Positions 57,770 to 64,000 of a DNA stretch of 64,000 nucleotides are shown in pieces (position 1 is the first letter of the stretch; every line of letters starts with the position of its first letter). Source of the DNA: Oegoconia quadripuncta. Its lineage: Eukaryota > Arthropoda > Insecta > Lepidoptera > Autostichidae. The notes under the pieces are model-generated. The model saw only the letters and a list, made by a program, of their open reading frames with translations. It had not been told where the DNA came from and searched no databases. Location of the stretch: positions 31,068,853 to 31,132,852 of the forward strand of contig OX438742.1 in NCBI GenBank assembly GCA_949316235.1, read 5' to 3'. The translations under genes and the position numbers were made by a program.

Positions 57770-58836
57770 ACATAGATGAGATATATTATGATGTTTCTCA
57801 TCCGGCGGGTTATAGCAACGTAGCTAAATTAGCAGAAGCTATGCGTGGTAGAATGACCAAGAAACAAGTACGAGAATGGATGCAATCTCAAGAAACTTAT
57901 ACTTTACACAAACCTGTATATAGGAAATTTCCTAGAAATAAATACATATTATCTAATTACAATGAACTTTGGCAGGCTGATTTGAGTGATTTGCGAACTT
58001 ATAGTAAATATAATGATGGTTTTAATTATATATTGTGTGTTATTGATGTCTTTAGTAAATACGCGTATGCAAGGTGTTTAAAGAAAAAAAACTCAGAAAC
58101 TATTAAAGAATGCTTTGAAAGTATATTTACAGAAGCAAATGTAACTCCTACTCATATACAGTCAGATAAAGGTACGGAATTTGTTTCAAAATATGTGAGG
58201 GAATACTTTAACCGCAAGCATATTAATTATTACACAACTAATAACCCCGATATTAAGGCAAGTATAGTTGAAAGATTTCAGCGAACCCTTAAAATGAAAA
58301 TGTGGCGCTATTTTACACATAACAATACTTATAGGTATATTGATATAATACAAGATTTGCTACATTCTTATAACCACAGTTATCATAGAAGCATTAAGAT
58401 GTGTCCTTGTGATGTTAATTTTAATAATATTATGACCGTTTGGAGTAATTTATATGATAACTCTTCAAAGAGTAAGGAAAGAAATCCCGAATATCCTAAA
58501 TATCAGGTCGGTGACTATGTTAGAATAACAAAATATAAACATATTTTTCAAAAAGGATACGAGACTAATTGGAGTGATGAGGTATTTGTAATATCTTCAA
58601 TTGTTAAGAGACATCCTTGGGTGGTCTACATGTTAAAAGACTTACAAAACGAACCGATCGTAGGAACTTTTTACGGTAAAGAACTACAAAAGGTTAAGTA
58701 TGACCCCACCACGACATTTAAAATTGATAAAATACTACGTACTCGCTACTCAGGTAACAGAAAAGAACTGTTAGTGAAGTGGAGAGGTTATCCTAAGAAA
58801 TTTAATAGTTGGATACTAGCATCAGCATTGGAATAA
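57754..58836 (+). CDS. int: Retroviral-type integrase with chromodomain
   Basis: The product is 360 residues from ATG 57754. The catalytic core has Asp76 (ELWQADLSD), Asp138 (IQSDKGTEF) and Glu173 (ASIVERFQRTL), with 34 residues between the last two. It inserts the element's linear DNA into host chromosomes, giving the 6-bp duplication known for Polintons. No clear N-terminal HHCC zinc site is seen; residues 1-60 are helical. After the core comes an SH3-like segment (YQVGDYVRITKYKHIFQKG). A chromodomain closes the protein (about residues 316-358: FKIDKILRTRY, LLVKWRGYPKKFNSWI), which may steer insertion to marked chromatin. The gene is intact. The penton gene starts 3 bases after its stop. 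Confidence 0.93.
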   Translation: MDALLDIDEIYYDVSHPAGYSNVAKLAEAMRGRMTKKQVREWMQSQETYTLHKPVYRKFPRNKYILSNYNELWQADLSDLRTYSKYNDGFNYILCVIDVFSKYAYARCLKKKNSETIKECFESIFTEANVTPTHIQSDKGTEFVSKYVREYFNRKHINYYTTNNPDIKASIVERFQRTLKMKMWRYFTHNNTYRYIDIIQDLLHSYNHSYHRSIKMCPCDVNFNNIMTVWSNLYDNSSKSKERNPEYPKYQVGDYVRITKYKHIFQKGYETNWSDEVFVISSIVKRHPWVVYMLKDLQNEPIVGTFYGKELQKVKYDPTTTFKIDKILRTRYSGNRKELLVKWRGYPKKFNSWILASALE

Positions 58837-58838
58837 TC

Positions 58839-59900
58839 ATGAACGAACAAAGTTTTTATTTAACTTTATTAAGCAATAGTTCAATGTCATATTTCCCCGA
58901 CAACACTACTGCAAATTTTTTTACAAAGCTCCCAAAGACCATTAAGTTAGAAGGAGAATGGGTTTATTTATTTATTTATTTATTTATTTAGGTACACTAA
59001 CAGCTTATACACTAAAACATTATTTTGGTAGTTCACATATTGGTCACATTATAAGTGTATCAGCCTATTATAAGTATACACAGCATTCATAGATAGTTAC
59101 AGTATAAAATACAAGATAAAGTTTAAATATATAAAGTTTAAAAAAGTAATGAAATTCAATGAAAAATTAATAATTAATAATGTAATATGTTAATTATACC
59201 AGTTATGAGGGGTGGTTAATCGAGGTGTCTCATAAGCTTGCTTTGGGTTGTTGGGTTAGTAGAATTTCATTACCCATGCAGCATGTTAAATGTGCAAGAA
59301 CACGAAAATATGATCTACATCTCAAAGAAACATGTAATAACTCAGGGTAAATCACCAACAATAAAGGAATACAAATCACACATAACAGCTACAACCTATG
59401 ACAATGTTGATGATTTTTTAAACGCATTTAACCAAAATCCCTTTTTGACAAACAAAGTGAAATTTAGTTACGATAAAATATCGAAACTAGTAGAGATTAC
59501 GAAAGCGACGAATGAAATCGTTCAAATGAAAACTTCTCCTAAGCTTGCTGTACAACTCGGATTTGAACCTGACAGTAATTTATTAAAACATTGTAAGGGG
59601 AAATATCCTGTAAATCTATATCTAGGTTTACCGTCTCAGCTATTTGTTTATACCGATCTTATACATCCACAAATCGTGGGTGATGTTATGACATCATTAG
59701 TAAGAATTATCCCACTAGATCCTACAAAATATATTTATGGTGCCTATAAAATGAATGTGTTCTCTCCCGCTCATTACTTACCTGTAATGCGCAGAGAGTT
59801 TGATGTGATTGAAGTAGATATAAGAACGAATACAGGTGAAAAAATACCATTCCAGTTTGGGACTGTATGTGTTAAACTACATTTTAAACGAATAAAATAA
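58839..59900 (+). pseudogene. Penton-like minor capsid protein, interrupted by an insertion
   Basis: The coding sequence is split into 58839-58964 and 59250-59900, together 258 codons, once the insertion at 58965-59243 and one copy of the 6-bp duplication are set aside. The N-terminus (LTLLSNSSMSYFPDNTTANF, then TKLPKTIKLEGEW) and the continuation (VGLVEFHYP) are typical of the single jelly-roll minor capsid protein that forms Polinton pentons. Later blocks include SPKLAVQLGFEP and LPSQLFVYTDLIHPQIVGD. Read through, the insertion adds an in-frame stop within 20 codons. Both halves are otherwise open, so the insertion is recent compared with the element. Confidence 0.88.
58965..59243 (-). mobile_element. 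Retroposon 3' fragment inserted in the penton gene
   Basis: The insertion is 279 bp, flanked by TGGGTT at 58959-58964 and again at 59244-59249, a 6-bp target duplication. Read on the minus strand it ends gttagtgtacctaaataaat with a (aaat)n tail at 58965-58990, the hallmark of a 5'-truncated non-LTR or SINE-like insertion. It has no coding sequence. The family is not identified. Confidence 0.88.
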
Positions 59901-59913
59901 GGATTAGTTCAAT

Positions 59914-60336
59914 ATGGTATGTCCTTACCACCAATATTACCACCATCAAGCTGGATCTGGTATTGGTATCATATATAAAGGCGCAGCTCATCAACGCGGC
60001 CATGGTATTGGGAGTTTCTTAGGAGGACTATTCAGAGCAGTTCTGCCTTTATTAAAAAGCGGTGCTAAATTTGTGGGTAAAGAAGCTTTAAATGCTGGTG
60101 TGGGTGTGCTGTCCGATATAGTAAACGTGCGGCCCTTAGATGAGTCCGTTAAAACACGCTTAAAAACATTGACGTCTAATATTAAAAGAAAGGCCGATGA
60201 AAAAATTGATTCAGTTATGTCTGGTTCAGGATATGAAATACGCAAGCCAAATAGAAAATTAATCACTCGAAAGAAAGTGTTCCAACGGAAAGGATCTAAT
60301 ACTATTAGAAAACATAGTGATATATTCCAAAATTAA
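59914..60336 (+). CDS. Amphipathic virion protein, pVI/pX-like
   Basis: The product is 140 residues. After a short Tyr/His-rich start comes GAAHQRGHGIGSFLGGLFRA followed by VLPLLKSGAKFVGKEALNAG (about residues 24-63), a Gly-rich amphipathic helix pair. Then VLSDIVN leads to a strongly basic second half (IKRKADEKID, RKPNRKLITRKKVFQRKG). This layout is common to a Polinton family that I relate to the membrane-lytic and core proteins of adenoviruses (pVI/pX), so entry or core function is inferred. Gly-Ser-Gly (residue 108) before YEIRKPNRK may be a protease site. It lies between the two capsid genes, 2 bases before the major capsid start, and is intact. Confidence 0.75.
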   Translation: MVCPYHQYYHHQAGSGIGIIYKGAAHQRGHGIGSFLGGLFRAVLPLLKSGAKFVGKEALNAGVGVLSDIVNVRPLDESVKTRLKTLTSNIKRKADEKIDSVMSGSGYEIRKPNRKLITRKKVFQRKGSNTIRKHSDIFQN

Positions 60337-60338
60337 TA

Positions 60339-61640
60339 ATGTCATTTCTACATCATAATTCGTGTGAATGTGTTAAATCAGAGTTAGACTTGTTTGCTCT
60401 TCCTTCGACACAGACCAGCATAGAAAGTGGACAATGGATGCAGTACAGCCCTATTTCATCCATTACTGATGAGGGTCCTATTGAATTCTTGGTACCTGGT
60501 GCCGGAGATGATTACATGGATTTATCTCATACCATGTTGCATATTAAAGCCAGAATTTTGAATCCAGATTCCTCAAAGACGGAAATTGATGTGGCACCTG
60601 TGAACAATTGGTTACATTCTCTTTTTAACCAACTTGATATATATTTAAATCAGAAGCTTATATCTCCTCCAAATAATACCTACGCATATCGTGCATATAT
60701 CGAGACACTCCTCAACTATGGTTCCGATGCTAAGAAATCTCATCTCACCTGCGGATTATGGTATGGAGATACACCAAATAAGATGGATAATTGTGATGAT
60801 ACTAATACTGGATTTAGCAAAAGACAAAAAATTGCTAAGGGTAATATTGAAATGATTGGACATTTGCACGGTGATATATTTAACCAAGAAAAGTTTTTGA
60901 TGAACGGCGTAGAATTACGTGTAAAATTAGTACGTTCTAAAGAATCTTTTAACCTTATGTGCGCTACGTTAGATTCAAAATTCAAAGTTCAGATTTACTA
61001 TGCTACTCTTATAATGCGAAAAGTTAGAATTAATCCAACTGTTTTACTTGCTCACGAAAAAGTATTAGCCACCACCACAGCAAAATATCCAGTTACTCGA
61101 GCTGAAGTTAAAGTTTTAACAATTGCCGCAGGAGTTCAAGGAAAAAACCTTGATAATGTGTTTCTTGGTCAAGTACCTAAAAGATGTATCATTGGATTCG
61201 TTGATAACGCAGCGTTTAATGGTTCCCTTAATTTAAATCCGTTTAACTTTTCTAATCATGATTTAAACTTATTTAGCATTTATGTTGATGGACAACAAAT
61301 ACCTGCCAAAACGTTATTACCAAATTTTAATGACCACGTATTTACAAATGCATACCACACATTGTTCTCAGGTACAGGTATTCACTTCCTAAATGATGGA
61401 AATTCTATTTCGAAAGAAGATTTCGTAGGTGGTTATTGTTTATTGGCATTTGACTTAACTCCAGATTTATCTGCTAATTCGCATTCACACTGGAATTTAA
61501 TAAAACGAGGTAGCGTTAGACTAGAAGTAAGATTTGATAAAGCTCTTACGAAAACTGTCAACTGTATAATATATGCAGAGTTTGATAACGTAATTGAAAT
61601 TAATAAAAACCGTGATATCACTATAGATTATAACAGCTGA
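60339..61640 (+). CDS. mcp: Major capsid protein, double jelly-roll (hexon-like)
   Basis: The product is 433 residues. The N-terminus HHNSCECVKSELDLFALP and the following QTSIESGQWMQYSPISS are highly conserved in Polinton major capsid proteins. Further blocks are GPIEFLVPGAGDDYMDLSHT, LFNQLDIYLNQKLISPPNN and, near the end, FDKALTKTVNCIIYAEFDN. Alternating hydrophobic strands fit two jelly-roll folds. It should assemble as trimers forming the icosahedral shell. The frame is intact from ATG 60339. The preceding stop is only 2 bases away, so this late block is probably transcribed as a unit. Confidence 0.9.
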   Translation: MSFLHHNSCECVKSELDLFALPSTQTSIESGQWMQYSPISSITDEGPIEFLVPGAGDDYMDLSHTMLHIKARILNPDSSKTEIDVAPVNNWLHSLFNQLDIYLNQKLISPPNNTYAYRAYIETLLNYGSDAKKSHLTCGLWYGDTPNKMDNCDDTNTGFSKRQKIAKGNIEMIGHLHGDIFNQEKFLMNGVELRVKLVRSKESFNLMCATLDSKFKVQIYYATLIMRKVRINPTVLLAHEKVLATTTAKYPVTRAEVKVLTIAAGVQGKNLDNVFLGQVPKRCIIGFVDNAAFNGSLNLNPFNFSNHDLNLFSIYVDGQQIPAKTLLPNFNDHVFTNAYHTLFSGTGIHFLNDGNSISKEDFVGGYCLLAFDLTPDLSANSHSHWNLIKRGSVRLEVRFDKALTKTVNCIIYAEFDNVIEINKNRDITIDYNS

Positions 61641-61743
61641 TTCATTTAAATTGTAATGTCAATCCTTAATTTTATCATTGACATCTGATCTCTAGGAAAA
61701 TATGTATATATGAATAAATCTAATAACTCAATCCTCAAAAAAT

Positions 61744-62184
61744 ATGAACACAAAGGAAATACAAATGTGTTTAAAAAAAATTAATCCAGCTATGGAGTTC
61801 AATGTCTTCTCTGCTAATAGAATTCCAGTGCGTGTATCTTTGCCTGTATACTTAGTGAGCAATTTAGATCCTGACACAAAACCCGGTTCACATTGGGTGG
61901 CTATCCATATTGATGAAAATGGAATGGGTGAATATTTTGATTCGTTCGGTCGAAAGCCAGCTAAGCACCACGAAACTTTCTTGAATACTAATTCCAAGAA
62001 ATGGTTTTATAACAATGAAGTTATTCAAAACTATTTCAGTTCATTATGTGGAATATATTGTCTAACATTTTTGTATCTTAGAAATAAGGGTGTTACAATG
62101 AGTAACTTTGTTGAAATGTTTTCTAAAGACACTGTAACGAATGATGTAATGACATACTATTATTTTAAGGCTTTTTTTAAATAA
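61744..62184 (+). CDS. pro: Adenain-like maturation cysteine protease
   Basis: The product is 146 residues, somewhat short for the family. The catalytic residues are visible in family order: His50 (GSHWVAIHI), Asp66 (EYFDSFGR), Gln95 (NEVIQNYF, oxyanion hole) and Cys102 (SSLCGIYCL). This is the C48/C5-type fold of adenovirus protease, which cleaves capsid and core precursors in the maturing particle. The ATG at 61744 follows a 103-bp spacer after the major capsid gene and is the only in-frame start before the His motif. It is the last plus-strand gene and is convergent with the minus-strand gene B' that ends at 62315. Confidence 0.9.
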   Translation: MNTKEIQMCLKKINPAMEFNVFSANRIPVRVSLPVYLVSNLDPDTKPGSHWVAIHIDENGMGEYFDSFGRKPAKHHETFLNTNSKKWFYNNEVIQNYFSSLCGIYCLTFLYLRNKGVTMSNFVEMFSKDTVTNDVMTYYYFKAFFK

Positions 62185-62314
62185 ATTTTATTAATCTAAT
62201 ATTTCTTGTTTCATTTAAATAACATGTAAGTGAAGGTATGATTATTTTGAATGGAATGAAAGGCATTTAGTCATAATTAAATATTTTTAATTAATATTAA
62301 AGTTATTAAATAAA
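62185..62314. other. Convergent spacer between protease and gene B'
   Basis: 130 bp of AT-rich sequence between two genes that point at each other. taaataaat at the protease stop (62182-62187) and several attaa/ttaat runs could serve as poly(A) signals on either strand. Confidence 0.4.
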
Positions 62315-63288
62315 CTACCAATTATCTATCGGAATGTACACTCCAGGTGACATTGAAATGTAATCGGGAGACAAATTAAATACATCTTGATCTTCTTCCC
62401 ATGAAGATGATAGTATGATAAGTGGATTCAAGGGTGGTGTTGATATTATGGGAGGCGGGGATGGCCAAGAATATCCTGTATAGTTATTAGTTTTCGATAT
62501 TGATGGCGTTGGTTCGTGTGTTCGACGAGACTTCGATGCGGCTCCCTCATTTGGATCTGTTTTTCTTTTACCACCGAGTTGCGAATTCAATCTGTAAACA
62601 AAACATTTATATTAGTACAAATGTAAATATTCAATTTATAGTTTTGATAAACGATTACATACTTAAATATAAATACTAAATTAACTTAATAATACTAAAA
62701 ATTCACCCAGTTTCCACAATACTTACATGAAGAACTACATAACTTGCAATAAGCTTGCATTTGCATAACTCCATCAATTTCATCAAGCTCACTAATGAAA
62801 TTATTATTAATATTTTTCGAATGCCCATTGCAGGGTGTAAAATATGGTATTATATCAGAGTCCTTGTACATAAGATCAGGTAGTGTATGGCTGATGTACC
62901 ACATTCTAATGAATGGATGAAATTTACTTAGAAGAAGTGATTTCTTTATCATCATTATTTCATCAGCTGATAACGATAACATTATTGTGGTAGTCAAAAT
63001 TTCTAATTTAAAACAAAGCTACACTGATCAACTAAAGGCTTATTACAACTTTCAAAATTCCAACGTACACAAACGTTAAACTGATCGACAAAGGGCATTA
63101 TATAGCAAGATCTCTCATCCCCTCTACCCATTAAAATGGTGCAATTTTTTTTCTACTTACGATTTGAGTGGTCCCTGGGTTACTGCATCATAGAGATCAC
63201 AGAGTTGTCGATCCGTATCTTGTTCTTCGGCTTCGAGACACAGTTGCACCAGTTGGTCATCAAACAGAGAGTTGTTCAGATTTGCCAT
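62315..63288 (-). CDS. Gene B', minus-strand gene sharing polB's promoter and N-terminus
   Basis: This mirrors gene B: exon 1 at 63288-63161, intron 63160-62592 (gtaagt..ttacag), exon 2 at 62591-62315. The frame stays open across the junction, giving about 134 residues. The first 70 or so, including the exon-1 sequence and the Lys/Arg-rich start of exon 2 (KRKTDPNEGAASKSRR), match the start of polB. At the inner TIR border (about 62502) it diverges into a proline-rich tail (WPSPPPIISTPP) with an acidic segment and an end containing LSPDYISMSPGVYIP. No polymerase or nuclease motif is present. It could be an N-terminal decoy or an independent regulator. I do not recognise the tail. Confidence 0.7.
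62695..62982 (-). CDS. Nested ORF C', second copy
   Basis: Mirror of 51188-51475: 95 residues, the same Cys cluster (YCKLCSSSCKYCGNW), in the intron of gene B'. It differs from the left copy at two residues: Lys to Thr in the WYISH(K/T)LPD segment, and Ile to Tyr three residues after it. No indel or stop has arisen in either copy. Function unknown. Confidence 0.55.
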   Translation of the reverse strand: MLSLSADEIMMIKKSLLLSKFHPFIRMWYISHTLPDLMYKDSDIIPYFTPCNGHSKNINNNFISELDEIDGVMQMQAYCKLCSSSCKYCGNWVNF

Positions 63289-63564
63289 CGTGTTAGCACT
63301 GCACTGGTGGCTGGGTAGCGAATGGTGAGACTGAATGCTTCGTCGGTACACTTATAATGTCGGGGTGGTGGAGCAGGTAAAACGTAAAGTAGGTACTTGG
63401 TGTTCCGCTCCGCTGTTTGTAGCCGATGGTTTTGTAATAATTTAAGCTGACGGTAACGGAGCCAAAGGTATTATTTTTCTAATCTATTGTTTACTTAATT
63501 TTGTTCCATAAAGTTAAATTTAAAAAAATCTTGTCATAAATTGCTTTAAGTAATAATGGAAGTG

Positions 63565-64000
63565 TTATTGTTTCTTATCCATTGTTACAAAATACTTTGT
63601 ACAGCCCACCTTAGATGCTACCTGTTTAGTTATGTTATAAATTAAATCTCTTGCAGATTGATAATGTTTATCCTCCTCTGTTGCGACGTAATATTTAACA
63701 CGGACATCTGCATGTTTCCAGTAGTCTATGGGTGAAACTTGTTTTAATTTATTCATTTCATACACTTCGATTTTCACGAGATGGCTTGCAGAGGAACCGT
63801 CATCACAGTTTGTTGAAATATATGAGGTACCCTCTCCGTTAGATTGACCGACGGTTGATGAGTATGTTATGGTTTTCTTTTTCTTCGCTTTCTCAAAAAA
63901 TGCATCAATGCCCTTGCTGGTCCTCTTTGTGATGTTTTGTTTAACTTTCATGTCAAGAGAGTTCTGATCCTCGTCATCGCTTTTATTAGTATAATAATAG
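63565..64000 (-). CDS. TIR gene A', second copy, 5' end outside the window
   Basis: Mirror of the second exon of gene A. The stop is at 63565-63567 and the frame is open to the window edge, covering all but about the first 13 residues. The 128 residues from the internal Met at 63951 are identical to the left copy. One substitution near the edge (63991) lies upstream of that Met. Confidence 0.75.
   Translation of the reverse strand, partial: YYYTNKSDDEDQNSLDMKVKQNITKRTSKGIDAFFEKAKKKKTITYSSTVGQSNGEGTSYISTNCDDGSSASHLVKIEVYEMNKLKQVSPIDYWKHADVRVKYYVATEEDKHYQSARDLIYNITKQVASKVGCTKYFVTMDKKQ

Larger units (their letters stand above)
49100..64000. mobile_element. Polinton/Maverick element, right end beyond the window
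   Basis: The full Polinton gene set lies between long inverted repeats: protein-primed DNA polymerase B, packaging ATPase, integrase, adenain-like protease, and major and minor capsid proteins, plus several conserved small proteins. Core genes 51579-62184 are all on the plus strand. The inverted arms pair with a coordinate sum of 114170, so if the left end is near 49.1 kb the right end should be near 65.1 kb and the element about 16 kb. The left border is an estimate. PolB is frameshifted and the penton gene is interrupted, so this copy is unlikely to complete its cycle unaided. Confidence 0.93.
62502..64000 (-). repeat. Right Polinton terminal inverted repeat, cut by the window edge
   Basis: It is the inverted partner of 50170-51668, with the same coordinate sum along its whole length. 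It continues beyond 64000. It contains gene B' exon 1, intron and the start of exon 2, nested ORF C', and most of gene A'. Confidence 0.95.

Overview
This is a window of an insect nuclear genome, almost certainly a moth or butterfly. The DNA is AT-rich, and genes are split by introns with GT..AG borders. The repeats are the kinds I associate with Lepidoptera: tRNA-like SINEs, tails of jockey/CR1-type retroposons, and short dispersed repeats carrying motifs such as gacgtccact, aaccgacttcc and cccgcggcttcg. All assignments are read from the sequence and from knowledge of the families; no search was run.

Positions 1-49000 are gene-poor host DNA. I can build two host genes exon by exon. The first (4940-7700, four exons) encodes a 254-residue chymotrypsin-fold serine protease homologue in which the catalytic His is Gln and the catalytic Ser is Ala. 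The second (9732-10785, two exons) encodes a 100-residue protein with a helical N-terminal half and a C-terminal membrane segment; I do not recognise it. The rest is repeats and transposon remains: an intact mariner (28012-29325), a deleted relative of it (16743-17330), a 2.1-kb TA-flanked element with 268-bp inverted repeats and an intact DDD transposase (38460-40579), a foldback MITE (24759-24994), fossils of a BEL/Pao element and of several non-LTR retrotransposons, four tRNA-like SINEs, and a 290-bp tandem duplication (2977-3560).

From about 49.1 kb to beyond the right edge lies a Polinton/Maverick element (polintovirus-like). In order it carries a small TIR gene of unknown role, protein-primed DNA polymerase B, FtsK/HerA-type packaging ATPase, two small Cys-containing virion-type proteins preceded by a dead third copy, a conserved Polinton protein of unknown role, retroviral-type integrase with chromodomain, penton-like minor capsid protein, an amphipathic pVI/pX-like protein, the double jelly-roll major capsid protein, and an adenain-like cysteine protease. 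These make up replication, integration, packaging, capsid and maturation modules. Two lesions are visible: a 4-bp repeat expansion shifts the frame of polB, and a 279-bp retroposon with a 6-bp target duplication sits in the penton gene. The copy is therefore probably not autonomous.

The most unusual feature is the Polinton terminal inverted repeat. At least 1.5 kb of it is visible at each end, with no net length change and only a handful of substitutions. It is coding. Each TIR holds a spliced gene (A), a promoter plus first exon and intron of a second gene (B), and a small Cys-rich ORF (C) inside that intron with its own TATA/initiator. Gene B's second exon crosses the inner TIR border, so the same promoter and about 70 N-terminal residues lead into DNA polymerase at the left end and into an unrelated short proline-rich tail at the right end.
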